From positions 1 through 64,000 of the forward strand of contig JAJTWY010000006.1 of NCBI GenBank assembly GCA_021463165.1: a stretch of 64,000 nucleotides of DNA. The letters are read 5' to 3'. The DNA comes from Pyrinomonadaceae bacterium. GTDB taxonomy: Bacteria; Acidobacteriota; Blastocatellia; Pyrinomonadales; Pyrinomonadaceae. Positions 27,493 through 36,208 of the stretch are shown here, piece after piece (position 1 is the stretch's first letter; every line of letters starts with the position of its first letter). The notes below the pieces were generated by a model. That model was not told where the DNA came from. It did not search any database and was given only the letters and a program-made list of their open reading frames with translations. The translations under genes were made by a program, and so were the position numbers.

Positions 27493-28974
27493 CTAAACAT
27501 CATCGGGCGGCAGATCGTCCTGAAACTGATCTTCGTCCTTCAATTCCTTTTTCAGTTTGAAGAGTTCTGCTTTCAGCTTTTTTACAAGCGCGGCTTTTGT
27601 TCGGTCGCCGTACAGATTTTTCATCTCGGTCGGATCTGTTTTGAGATCATAGAGTTCCCATTGGTCGAGCTTGTTGAAGTAGATCAGCTTGTATCGCGAC
27701 GTGCGAATCCCGTAATGCGCCGCAACGTTGTGATGGCCCGGATGATAATAGCGATAATACATCGACGTTCGCCATGATCTTGGCGTTTGCCCGCTCAGCA
27801 GCGGCAGAAAACTGCGGCCCTGCATGTCGCTGGGGATCGCGGCACCGACGGCGGCCAACAGCGACGGTGCAAAATCGACATTCAGGACCATCGCCTTGCT
27901 GACAGTTCTCGGTTTTATCCCTTGGGGCCAGCGAATCAGTAAAGGCATCCTCAGCGACTCCTCATACATAAATCGCTTGTCATAAAAGTTGTGCTCGCCA
28001 AGAAAAAAACCTTGGTCCGACGTGTAAATAACGATCGTGTTTTCCGCCAGGCCGCTCTTATCAAGAAAATCAAGTACCCGTCCAACGTTTTCGTCGATAG
28101 AAGCGACGCACGCTAGATAATCCTGCATAAAACGGTTGTACTTCCAGCGCTTCAACGCGGCGCCTGACAGATTTGCCGGAGGTTCGCCCTTCGTATCGTT
28201 CTTGTTGAGATCGCTGTCGATATGCATTGTCGCGAGGCGTGACGCATCGGATTTTCCCTTGTAATCGTCATCAAACGTAGCCGGAAGCGGCGGCTCAAAG
28301 TGCTCGAAATGTTTGCGAAACTCTTCTTTCGGCTGCCAGTTTCGATGCGGTGCCTTGTGGTTGTACATCAGGAAAAACGGCTTTTCTTGCGGCCGGTTCT
28401 TGAGAAATTCGATCGCCTTGTCGCTGATGATGTCGGTCGCATAGCCGGTCACCTTTTTGGAGACCCCCATTTCGTTCATCACCGGATCGAAATATAAGCC
28501 CTGTCCGGGAAAAACATTCCAATAGTCAAAACCGGTCGGCATCCCGTCTTCGGGCCGCTTCATGCCAGGCTTGCCCAAATGCCATTTGCCAATAACGCCA
28601 GTGTAGTAGCCTGCCTGCTGGAGATACTTCGACAAGAGCGGCTGCGTGCCGTCGAGATGATTGAATGCCGGCACACCATTCAGGTGCGAATATTTTCCGG
28701 TCAGCATCACGGCCCGGCTTGGCGTGCAGATCGAATTTGTTACAAAGGCATTGTCGAATTTGATCCCTTCATTGGCAAGCCGGTCGATGTTCGGCGTTTT
28801 GATAAGACGATTGCCGTAGTAGGCGCTGATCGCCTGCGTCGTGTGATCGTCGCTCATTATGAAGACGATATTCGGCTGACGAGCGGAAATGGCTCTCTGC
28901 GCACACAGCGGCAAAACCGCTGACAGTGTAACGACCGCAAGACAAAAACCCTTGCAAATTCTCATTTCGTTCAT
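27493..28974 (-). CDS. Exported sulfatase (second of the locus)
   Basis: A 493-residue type I sulfatase from ATG 28974, chosen for GGAG 5 bases upstream and for the signal peptide that then starts the protein (ICKGFCLAVVTLSAVLPLC). The N-terminal metal site NIVFIMSDDHTTQAI and Cys83 of SICTPSRAVMLTG mark the formylglycine site. Other signatures are GKWHLGKPG, YTSDQGFFLGEH and the C-terminal YDLKTDPTEMKNLY. The SDDHTTQ variant and YTSDQG motif resemble heparan N- or 6-sulfatase and choline-sulfatase-like subfamilies rather than the arylsulfatase A style of the neighbour, so the two sulfatases probably act on different positions. Maturation enzyme not in window. Confidence 0.9.
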   Translation of the reverse strand: MNEMRICKGFCLAVVTLSAVLPLCAQRAISARQPNIVFIMSDDHTTQAISAYYGNRLIKTPNIDRLANEGIKFDNAFVTNSICTPSRAVMLTGKYSHLNGVPAFNHLDGTQPLLSKYLQQAGYYTGVIGKWHLGKPGMKRPEDGMPTGFDYWNVFPGQGLYFDPVMNEMGVSKKVTGYATDIISDKAIEFLKNRPQEKPFFLMYNHKAPHRNWQPKEEFRKHFEHFEPPLPATFDDDYKGKSDASRLATMHIDSDLNKNDTKGEPPANLSGAALKRWKYNRFMQDYLACVASIDENVGRVLDFLDKSGLAENTIVIYTSDQGFFLGEHNFYDKRFMYEESLRMPLLIRWPQGIKPRTVSKAMVLNVDFAPSLLAAVGAAIPSDMQGRSFLPLLSGQTPRSWRTSMYYRYYHPGHHNVAAHYGIRTSRYKLIYFNKLDQWELYDLKTDPTEMKNLYGDRTKAALVKKLKAELFKLKKELKDEDQFQDDLPPDDV

Positions 28975-29078
28975 TTTGGCTCCAACTTCGCTAAAAATTA
29001 AATTCAGACAAACAGTCGATCGGCCGCAACCAAACCTGTCACACACAAACGCGGGCTTTGTATTTTGTGCAATTGCAT

Positions 29079-29098
29079 TCCACAGGCTCATGCCTGTG
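29079..29098. repeat. REP-like perfect palindrome between operon genes
   Basis: CCACAGGC-TCAT-GCCTGTGG forms a perfect 8-bp stem with a 4-base loop in the 153-base gap between symporter and sulfatase. Short GC-rich palindromes of this kind in intergenic DNA are typical of REP sequences mobilised by Y1 (RAYT) transposases. No such transposase is in the window. It could also stabilise or attenuate the operon mRNA. Confidence 0.5.
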
Positions 29099-29127
29099 GC
29101 TACACACTAATCACCAGCTACGATGGC

Positions 29128-30591
29128 TCAACCCAGATCCGCGGCCGGTTCGGGCGTTTTGAACATCATGCTAAACAACCAGCCGAAAAAATAAGTTGTG
29201 AGGCATCCGACAAAGCCATACCAAAGAAACGACACCTTTGTTAAATAAACGATCGGGACAAGCGCCAAGATTCCCGCGATCCAGCCTAGCATCGCGCCTT
29301 GCGCGTTGGCGCGTTTTGAGAGGATGCCAAGGAAAAAGATCCCCAACAGCGGGCCGCCGACAAGACCGAAGATCGTGTTGCTCGCCTGCAGTATCGTGCC
29401 GAGTTTTGATACAAAAAACGCCAACGCCGTAACGATCACGCCGAAACCAAGCGTAACCCAACGCGCCAGATTAAGCTGATTTTCTTCGTCGGCCTCGGGT
29501 TTGAAAAGGCGTTGATAGATATCCACGAGCGTCGAGCTTGTCATCGAATTAAGCCCGGCGGAAATGGTTGACATGCTAGCTGCGTAGATCGCCGCGACGA
29601 GCAAGCCCGGCATTCCTACGGGAAGTTCGGTGACGACAAAATATGGAAGTATCTGATCGACGCTGGCGACCTGACCGGCCGCGACCGGATCGCCTTTCGT
29701 CTGATAAAACGCGTAAAGCACGAGACCGGTCAAATAAAAAACACTGACAACCGGCAGCGTCAACGCAAGTTTTATCCAGAGCGAACGCTGAGCCGCCTTG
29801 AGATCGGTTGCGGTCAGATAACGCTGAACCGAAACCTGATCGGTCGCCATCTGAACGAGATTGGCGAACGCTCCGCCGATGATAAGTCCCCAAACGGTAA
29901 CGCGAACCGTCGGATCAAGGCTGAAGCTGAATGCAAATTTTCCACCAGCTTGTCCAATCTCATAAATGCCCGACGCGCCGCCTGGAACTGCCGCGACGGC
30001 GAGGATGATGATCGCGAGCTGACCGCCGAACAGCACGACAAACTGCATCACGTCAGTCCAGATAACGGCTTTCATTCCGCCGAGCGTGGTGTAAAAAGTC
30101 GTCAGCAAACCCGTCGCCGTGATCGTCAGCCAAAGCGGCAGCCCAGTCACCTGTTCGAGCGCAAGTGCGGGGGCGAACGTCGCGAGCGCAAGCCAGATCA
30201 CCGTGCGGCTGATAAAAAGTATCGACGCCAAAGTGCGTATGCCGACGGAGAAACGCTTTTCCAGAAATTGATACGCGGTAAAAAAATCGGACTTGTAAAA
30301 GAAGGGAAGAAAGATCAGATTCACCGCCGGCGTCGCGATAAAGAAACTCAGTGCGATCAGCACAAACCAAAAACTGTGAGCATACACCTCGGACGGCGCT
30401 CCGAGATACGTGATGCCTGAGAACAGCGCCGCGAGCACCGAGATCGCCACGACAACCGAGTTCATGCTCTGACCAGCGAGAAAATAGTCCTTTAGGTTTC
30501 GCTGCTCTTTGACAAACAACACGCCGATCAAAACCGACGCCAGCAGATAGACGACGAAGATGCCGTAATCTAAAAATGTGAACTGAGCCAT
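29128..30591 (-). CDS. Sodium:solute symporter (SSS family), probable sialic acid transporter
   Basis: A 487-residue inner-membrane symporter with about 13 hydrophobic segments. Family markers visible: YFLAGQSMNS in the first loop, FSGITYLGAPSEVYAHS, the core TVIWLALATFAPALALEQVTG, GGMKAVIWTDVMQFVV, and ATDQVSVQRYLTATDLKAAQR. It couples sugar uptake to sodium. In other bacteria SSS members (SiaT/NanT type) carry N-acetylneuraminate. The position 19 bases after the lyase gene and the absence of a TRAP or ABC system make sialic acid the best guess for the substrate. Confidence 0.88.
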   Translation of the reverse strand: MAQFTFLDYGIFVVYLLASVLIGVLFVKEQRNLKDYFLAGQSMNSVVVAISVLAALFSGITYLGAPSEVYAHSFWFVLIALSFFIATPAVNLIFLPFFYKSDFFTAYQFLEKRFSVGIRTLASILFISRTVIWLALATFAPALALEQVTGLPLWLTITATGLLTTFYTTLGGMKAVIWTDVMQFVVLFGGQLAIIILAVAAVPGGASGIYEIGQAGGKFAFSFSLDPTVRVTVWGLIIGGAFANLVQMATDQVSVQRYLTATDLKAAQRSLWIKLALTLPVVSVFYLTGLVLYAFYQTKGDPVAAGQVASVDQILPYFVVTELPVGMPGLLVAAIYAASMSTISAGLNSMTSSTLVDIYQRLFKPEADEENQLNLARWVTLGFGVIVTALAFFVSKLGTILQASNTIFGLVGGPLLGIFFLGILSKRANAQGAMLGWIAGILALVPIVYLTKVSFLWYGFVGCLTTYFFGWLFSMMFKTPEPAADLG

Positions 30592-30610
30592 AGATATTTG
30601 GCGAAAAGTA

Positions 30611-31510
30611 TTACGCCGCCTGCGCGCTGCCGCGAAGCGAGCGCCAGACTTCCGATGCTTCTAAACTTTTGGTTAACTCCGTTTCCTCGGCGGCGGTCAA
30701 TGAGCGGCGTGGCGGCAGGCATTTGCCGCAATCGATGCCGATCAGCGACAGCATAAATTTCACCGCCGGATGAACCGGATAGCGCAGGCCGATGGCGATG
30801 ATCTCGTTGATCTGTTTCTGCAGTTCGCGCGCGGCTTCCCAGTCGCCTTTTTTTGTAAGGGCAAATGCGCGGACAAACATCTCAGGCATCACGTTATAAA
30901 AACTGCCGATGCCGCCGTCGGCTCCGGCGATCAATCCGGCGGTCAGCATTTCGTCCGAGCCGAAAAAGACGCACGAGCCATTCTTTTTTACTTCCGAAAG
31001 TTTGAAAAGATCGGAATCGGTATATTTCAAACCGATCACGTTTGGTATCTCGCACAGCTCCAAAACCTGCGCGACCCTCGTCACGGCCGGCGCGAGCGCG
31101 GGGAAATAGTAGATCAAAAGCGGAACGTCCGACGCCGAAGCGATCGCAGTGTAATATGCTTTGATCTCGGCAAATGAATAATTGCCGATCGGCGGCAAAG
31201 AGCTGACCGCATGAGCTCCCGAACGCGACGCGTGTTCTGACAATTCAACCGCGTCGGTGGTCGCAAGCGCGCCGGTGTGAACGATGACGGCCTTGTCCGC
31301 CGGCGAATTTTTGATCGCGACTTCGGCAACCAGTTTTCGTTGTTCGATAGATTGCTGAAAGCCCTCGCCCGTTTGTCCGCAGACGTAAACTCCGTCAACA
31401 CCGGCTGCATAAAAATGCTGAAGCAGCCGCTCGAAGGCCGCGGCGTCAAACTGTCCATCGCTGTCGAATGGCGTCACGGCGGCCGGTATGATCCCTTCAA
31501 ATCTGATCAT
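30611..31510 (-). CDS. nanA: N-acetylneuraminate lyase
   Basis: A 299-residue class I aldolase of the DapA/NanA superfamily. Schiff-base Lys162 lies in IGLKYTDSDLFKL and the catalytic Tyr134 in LIYYFPAL, matching NAL spacing. The GxTGE motif is GQTGEG (45-50). The segment after the lysine (KYTDSDLF) follows the lyase, not the dihydrodipicolinate-synthase, pattern. It cleaves N-acetylneuraminate to ManNAc and pyruvate in the cytoplasm. It is the promoter-proximal gene of the minus-strand operon and is divergent from the mutarotase. A related keto-acid lyase activity cannot be excluded, but the neighbouring NanE-NanK fusion supports sialic acid. Confidence 0.92.
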   Translation of the reverse strand: MIRFEGIIPAAVTPFDSDGQFDAAAFERLLQHFYAAGVDGVYVCGQTGEGFQQSIEQRKLVAEVAIKNSPADKAVIVHTGALATTDAVELSEHASRSGAHAVSSLPPIGNYSFAEIKAYYTAIASASDVPLLIYYFPALAPAVTRVAQVLELCEIPNVIGLKYTDSDLFKLSEVKKNGSCVFFGSDEMLTAGLIAGADGGIGSFYNVMPEMFVRAFALTKKGDWEAARELQKQINEIIAIGLRYPVHPAVKFMLSLIGIDCGKCLPPRRSLTAAEETELTKSLEASEVWRSLRGSAQAA

Positions 31511-31722
31511 AAACTCCTTACTGTTTCCCCAACCGGAAGGCGACAGAACCCTAAAGCAGCGGGTTAGTTGTTCCCGCTCTGCGAACTAGCTACGCGAACT
31601 TTCAAGAGTCCGATCGTATGCGACGTGATGGGGCTTTTCCATTGATCTCTGAATAACCGTCATTATAGGTCTATTCTGCTCGTTGTGTCTAAAACTCTTA
31701 AGGTCCGCGTATAATCATTCGA
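31511..31722. promoter_or_regulatory. Divergent promoter region of the sialic-acid locus
   Basis: This 212-base gap separates the lyase operon (minus) from the mutarotase (plus). A perfect TATAAT lies at 31710-31715, 8 bases before the GTG start at 31723, so the mutarotase transcript would be leaderless or nearly so. No clear operator palindrome is seen, and no NanR- or GntR-type regulator gene is adjacent. Confidence 0.5.
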
Positions 31723-32814
31723 GTGAAGGTGGTTTATATTTACCGATCGATTTTGCACGTTCTTGTCGTTGCGATTCTGAGTCAGACCTTAGCTTTCACG
31801 ATGCCTCGTGTCGTTTCGAGAGTTGGGGTTGTTCAACTTATCTGGAAGCGGCTTCCTTCGCTGCCGGACAAGCATGGTTTTGCCGGGCCGTTTGTCGGGG
31901 TGAGCAATGGAGCGTTGATAGTAGCAGGCGGGGCGAATTTTCCCGACAAGGCGGTTTGGGAAGGCGGAAAAAAAGTTTGGCATGACAGCGTGTTTGTTCT
32001 TGAGAAGCCGACCGGTGCGTGGAAGACGGGTTTTCGATTGCCGAGGGCGCTTGGCTATGGCGTGTCCGTGACGACTTCCAAGGGTGTGCTTTGCATCGGC
32101 GGTTCGGATGCTGAGCGTCATTATGGGGACGTGTTCCTGCTCGAATGGGTAAAAGGGAAGATCAAGGTCACAGAGTTTCCGGCGTCGCCAGTGCCGCTGG
32201 CCAACGCTTCCGGTGCCATCGTCGGGAGCATTGTTTATGTCGCAGGAGGAACGACTTCGCCAACAGCTACTGCGACGGAGCGTTCATTTTATTCGCTCGA
32301 TATTTCTAAACCGAATGCGGCGTGGCAGACGCTCGATCCGTGGCCGGGCTCAGGACGAATGTTGAGCATTGCTGCAGCGACAAAGGATTCGTTCTATCTG
32401 ATGAGCGGTACTGATCTTTCAGCCGCGGCGGACGGCAGCCCTAAGCGAAGTTATCTGACCGACGCGTTTCGTTATCAAACCGGAAGCGGTTGGATAAAGA
32501 TCGCCGATGTGCCGAAACCAGTTTTAGCCGCGCCGTCTCCCGCCGCAGTTTTGGATGGTAGAAAGATAGTAGTGTTCGGCGGTGATGATGGCTCGAAGCT
32601 TGGCTTCACCCCGGTTGAGAAGCACCCGGGTTTCTCGCATAAAATACTTAGTTTCGATACGCGGCAAAACCAATGGGACGAGATCGGAGACGCGCTGGTT
32701 TCACGCGTCACGACCGCGCTAACAAAATGGCGCGGCGGTTGGGTCGTCGTCTCGGGCGAGGTTCGTCCGGGCGTTCGCTCGCCGGAGGTGTGGATCGTCA
32801 CAACGAAACGATAG
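31723..32814 (+). CDS. Exported cyclically permuted kelch mutarotase (NanM-like)
   Basis: A 363-residue kelch six-bladed propeller with a signal peptide (about 3-26). Repeated blade motifs are seen: GALIVAGGANFPD, GVLCIGGSDAERH, SIVYVAGGTTSPT, KIVVFGGDDGSK, GGWVVVSGEV. The segment KRLPSLPDKHGFAGPFVGV is typical of the cyclically permuted N-acetylneuraminate mutarotase group. It speeds conversion of alpha-sialic acid released by sialidases to the beta form used by transporters. Divergent placement next to nanA supports this. The GTG start lies right behind a -10 box. No sialidase is in the window to supply its substrate. Confidence 0.88.
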   Translation: MKVVYIYRSILHVLVVAILSQTLAFTMPRVVSRVGVVQLIWKRLPSLPDKHGFAGPFVGVSNGALIVAGGANFPDKAVWEGGKKVWHDSVFVLEKPTGAWKTGFRLPRALGYGVSVTTSKGVLCIGGSDAERHYGDVFLLEWVKGKIKVTEFPASPVPLANASGAIVGSIVYVAGGTTSPTATATERSFYSLDISKPNAAWQTLDPWPGSGRMLSIAAATKDSFYLMSGTDLSAAADGSPKRSYLTDAFRYQTGSGWIKIADVPKPVLAAPSPAAVLDGRKIVVFGGDDGSKLGFTPVEKHPGFSHKILSFDTRQNQWDEIGDALVSRVTTALTKWRGGWVVVSGEVRPGVRSPEVWIVTTKR

Positions 32815-32851
32815 CTAAAAGAGCCAACATCTTCTCGCAAAGGTCGGAAAA

Positions 32852-33385
32852 CTACTGTTCGTCAGATGGCCCAGCCGCCTCGGGTTGCGAGGGGTACATC
32901 TTTCTATGCATGCGGAGCACAAGAAATTGGTCGAAGAACACGATCGCTCCGACGACGATTATCATCACGGCACCGATAAATGGGCCCAACGAGTAGGTCG
33001 TGTCGGCAAGGCCGTTTAACTTTCGGTATGAGAGGTCGAGATTGGTAAGCCAGAAGAAGCGGAGTACCACAAAAGCCGCAAAGTACAAGAATGTTAGCCA
33101 CATCGCCCATCCGCGACCCGTGATCCAGAGGACGGCATTTGCCAAAGCAAGCAAAATAATCGAAGAGATCCAGAGGATCGGCCAGGCCAGACCGGAATGA
33201 TATTCGAATCCGGCCACGGCCGCTTTCGGGTCACCAATACTTTGCAGCCAACTCCACGAATAGTAACTAAAGAAGGCCACAATGGCGATTGACAGCCCCA
33301 GCGCGGCTAGAAATATCTTGCTCCACATATCCGACGTTTGTAGCACGACAGTATTCGGAGTTTCAAGTTGAAACTCCGAATTCAT
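32852..33385 (-). CDS. Four-helix membrane protein, unknown
   Basis: A 177-residue inner-membrane protein with four predicted helices (IFLAALGLSIAIVAFFSYYS, PILWISSIILLALANAVL, MWLTFLYFAAFVVLRFF, PFIGAVMIIVVGAIVFF) and a short charged tail. No family recognised. ATG 33385 is preferred over one 21 bases upstream. The HtrA stop lies 22 bases before this start on the same strand, so the two are probably co-transcribed, and a role in envelope homeostasis is possible but unproven. Confidence 0.6.
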   Translation of the reverse strand: MNSEFQLETPNTVVLQTSDMWSKIFLAALGLSIAIVAFFSYYSWSWLQSIGDPKAAVAGFEYHSGLAWPILWISSIILLALANAVLWITGRGWAMWLTFLYFAAFVVLRFFWLTNLDLSYRKLNGLADTTYSLGPFIGAVMIIVVGAIVFFDQFLVLRMHRKMYPSQPEAAGPSDEQ

Positions 33386-33406
33386 AATGAAATAGCTCAA
33401 TATCAA

Positions 33407-34879
33407 CTATTGAGGCCGCACGGTGACATAGCTGGTCTGGCCTCGTCGACTAACGAGCAGAAGGATGGGTTTGTCACTGGCGCCTTCGAGCGCCGAGCGG
33501 ACATCGGCGAGCGAGGTAACAGGTTTTCGATTGATCTCGATGATCACATCACCGCGAGCGATGCCTGCGGCTGCGGCAGCACCGCCGTCATCTGCGTCCA
33601 TGACGAGCACTCCCTCGTTGGTCGTCTCAAGTCCGAGGCGCTTGGCGAGATCCGGCGTGACCGGTTCAAGCGTAAGGCCCAGCTTGCCGCTCTCGCGTTG
33701 CGGGCCTGGAGAATTCTCATCACCCGTCGGGTCGCTACTACTCGCGGTATCCAGCTTGAATTCGTCGAGAGTTGCTGTTAGATCGACCGACTTACCCTCT
33801 CGCATGACGGTGATCTTGATCTCAGTTCCCGGCGTTGTTCCGGCTACTTTGTTTCTAAGGACATTGCTGTCGTCGATCTTCTCGCCATTGATAGCCACTA
33901 TCAGATCATTTCGCTTTATGCCCGCCTTCTCCGCCGCGCTCCCGGCGTGGACCTTGCTTACGATGACACCGCTGCGCTGCTCGATATCAAGCGACTTAGC
34001 AAGATCTTCGGTCACATTCTGAATATTAATTCCGAGCATTCCGCGGCGGACCTTTCCGTCTTTTATGAGCTGTTCCATGACAGATTTTGCCATGTTTGAC
34101 GGGATCGAGAACGCGATGCCGATGTTGCCACCACCGGCACTGCCGGAGAGGATCTGGGAATTGATGCCGATCAGTTCACCATTCAGATTGACCAAGGCTC
34201 CGCCTGAATTGCCGCGATTGATCGGCGCATCAGTCTGGAGGAAGTCCTCAAAACTTCCGTCGCTCAGACCGGTGCGGCGGCCTTTCGCTGAAATAATCCC
34301 TGCCGTTACCGTTTGGCCGATCCCGAGAGGATTGCCAATCGCCAGGACAATGTCACCAACCCGGACCGAGTCAGAGTTGCCGAGGTTGAGAAAAGGAAGG
34401 TTTGTCACTTCGATCTTGAGAACGGCAAGATCACTCGGTTCATCAGTGCCCACCACCTTGGCGGCATAAGACTTGTTATCGCTCATCAGAACGGTTATTT
34501 TCTCGGCACCATCGACGACGTGGTGATTAGTGAGAATCGATCCGTCCGCCGAGACCAAAACCCCCGAGCCTACGCCCCGCTCGATCTGTGGCCGCCGATT
34601 CTGCTGTGGGATCTGGAACTGACGAAAAAAATCATCGGCGCCGCCTCGCTGGGGACTGGCCTGCTTATTTTCTGCTTCGATCCGGACGACGGCCGGCGAT
34701 GTGCGGTCGACGACATCAGCATACGACGTCCGAACTCCGTCAACGACGAGCGGGGCCGCCGGTGCGGCAGGCTGGTTCGCGGGGGCGGTCTCAACCTCAC
34801 CCAGAAGTCCTGTTTTGCAGCCGGAAATAACCAAAGCCGCAGCTACAATAAATAAGATCGCGATTCTATTAATGCTCAT
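33407..34879 (-). CDS. HtrA/DegP-type serine protease, lipoprotein, two PDZ domains
   Basis: A 490-residue periplasmic quality-control protease. ATG 34879 gives a lipoprotein signal with lipobox ISGC (Cys21), so it should be membrane anchored. The trypsin-like domain has His120 (TNHHVVDG), Asp150 (PSDLAVLK) and Ser225 (RGNSGGAL). Two PDZ domains follow (about 265-355 and 395-485; second GVLVMDADDGGAAAAAGIAR). The linker after the lipobox is rich in Ala/Pro, and an acidic insert separates the PDZ domains. It degrades or refolds misfolded envelope proteins. The CpxRA-like system downstream is a plausible regulator, as in enterobacteria, but no Cpx box was seen at this promoter. Confidence 0.93.
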   Translation of the reverse strand: MSINRIAILFIVAAALVISGCKTGLLGEVETAPANQPAAPAAPLVVDGVRTSYADVVDRTSPAVVRIEAENKQASPQRGGADDFFRQFQIPQQNRRPQIERGVGSGVLVSADGSILTNHHVVDGAEKITVLMSDNKSYAAKVVGTDEPSDLAVLKIEVTNLPFLNLGNSDSVRVGDIVLAIGNPLGIGQTVTAGIISAKGRRTGLSDGSFEDFLQTDAPINRGNSGGALVNLNGELIGINSQILSGSAGGGNIGIAFSIPSNMAKSVMEQLIKDGKVRRGMLGINIQNVTEDLAKSLDIEQRSGVIVSKVHAGSAAEKAGIKRNDLIVAINGEKIDDSNVLRNKVAGTTPGTEIKITVMREGKSVDLTATLDEFKLDTASSSDPTGDENSPGPQRESGKLGLTLEPVTPDLAKRLGLETTNEGVLVMDADDGGAAAAAGIARGDVIIEINRKPVTSLADVRSALEGASDKPILLLVSRRGQTSYVTVRPQ

Positions 34880-34997
34880 TTTCGGAAACACTCCATCAGA
34901 CAAATAATAAAACTCCCAGAAGCTGTTGTCAGCAAGACGCAATATACATAATACGCGTGGGGGTCGGGAGAGGTTCGAAAATCTGGATCTTGCTAAG

Positions 34998-35024
34998 AAA
35001 AAAGGATAACGAAGATCGTTACCC
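34998..35024 (-). terminator. Terminator of the deoxyhypusine-synthase-like gene
   Basis: Read on the minus strand, GGGTAACGA-TCT-TCGTTATCC makes a 9-bp stem (one G-T pair) followed by six T. It lies about 35 bases after the gene's stop. Confidence 0.7.
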
Positions 35025-35057
35025 CTTTTCGCACCTTTTTCTTAAGCCAGCCCGCCC

Positions 35058-36119
35058 CTAAGGAACGTCAATATTCATCTCGCGCCCCGAGAAGCTGAAG
35101 GTCGGGCGCTTGCGGCCTTTCATAAACTTTGCGGCGGTCTGCGCAAGGGCAGTGATCACCATCGGCAGAGCAATTGACGGGTCACAGGGAACGTACGCTG
35201 TCGTCGCACCTTTGGCTAGTTTTCCAAACGGGGAAGTATGTACCCCACTATAAGACGGTGTGCGAATATCCAGCGGGCAACTGTCGGTCGCGATAGAGAT
35301 AGCATACTTGTGGCCGCGCGGCGTCGTCCGCGTGATGTACGACGACATCTCGGTCATATTCACGATATTCTGGCTACTCATATTGCCAAGCGAGATAACC
35401 CCGGAGTGTCGCGTACGCTGGGCGATCGTGTTCATCTCCATCGTGTCCTGCGTGGTATCGAACATGATCTGGATCTTTTTCTCAAATTTGGCACGGGCGA
35501 TACCGAGGGCAAGTTCGGAGCCCGGCAGGTCGGGGCAAAATACGGGAATTCTGGCCTTGAACGCTGAGGTGAGAATTCCATCCTCATGGGCAATCTCGGA
35601 CAGTTCGCGTCCCAGAAGGTGGAGGAACTCGCGGAAGGAGTACGGTCGGCTTAACTCAAGCTGGTTGATCACGCTCCCGATCCATTCATCAGCCTCCTGA
35701 TACTCTTCGCGATTAGCGATCACATCGCCAAGGCGGAGAACGTCAGATCCTTCGAGTTCCTCGTCGTTCATCGTCGGGTGGGCCTGATAATGATTGCGCC
35801 CGAGGATCTCGTGGATATCGTGGTACAGGACGGTGCCTGACATCACAATTACATCTACAAAACGATTCTTGATCACATAGGCGAGGAGGCGACGCATGCC
35901 GGATGTGATGAGATTACCCGATCCACAGATGTAGATCGTCGAGTTATCGTCGAGCATGTCCAGCCAAATGCGATGGGCCTCAGCCAGTTGCTTTGCGCCG
36001 AAACCCGCACCTTCCATCTTTTCCAAAAGCCCCGCGACAGAACGGTCACGATCGATCGGCACCGGACGGGTCGGCACCGTCAGGAACTTTGCGGCTTTTG
36101 TCTTCTTTTGAGCTACCAT
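35058..36119 (-). CDS. Deoxyhypusine synthase-family protein (polyamine enzyme)
   Basis: A 353-residue Rossmann-fold enzyme of the DHS family. NAD-binding and family segments are visible: YICGSGNLITSGMRRLL, DVIVMSGTVLYHDI, PVFCPDLPGSELALGIA. The lysine in SPFGKLAKGATTAYV aligns by context (FGK versus WGK, followed by a D-P-S-x-x-x-P segment) with the catalytic lysine of eukaryotic DHS. Bacteria have no eIF5A, and bacterial homologues studied elsewhere make homospermidine-like polyamines from NAD-dependent aminobutyl transfer. The arginine decarboxylase gene directly upstream on the same strand supports a polyamine role. Final product unknown. Confidence 0.85.
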   Translation of the reverse strand: MVAQKKTKAAKFLTVPTRPVPIDRDRSVAGLLEKMEGAGFGAKQLAEAHRIWLDMLDDNSTIYICGSGNLITSGMRRLLAYVIKNRFVDVIVMSGTVLYHDIHEILGRNHYQAHPTMNDEELEGSDVLRLGDVIANREEYQEADEWIGSVINQLELSRPYSFREFLHLLGRELSEIAHEDGILTSAFKARIPVFCPDLPGSELALGIARAKFEKKIQIMFDTTQDTMEMNTIAQRTRHSGVISLGNMSSQNIVNMTEMSSYITRTTPRGHKYAISIATDSCPLDIRTPSYSGVHTSPFGKLAKGATTAYVPCDPSIALPMVITALAQTAAKFMKGRKRPTFSFSGREMNIDVP

Positions 36120-36208
36120 ATTTATTCAAAACGAAATCTAAACTAAGTCTAAAAACAGCATTGTCAGGGTCAAATTGGTGGTCCAATAAATACAATCACT
36201 TGCCCTTA

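Noticed and set aside
33407..34942. Longer HtrA start at 34942
   Set aside because: The added 21 residues precede and would mask the lipoprotein signal; ATG 34879 gives the signal and lipobox directly.
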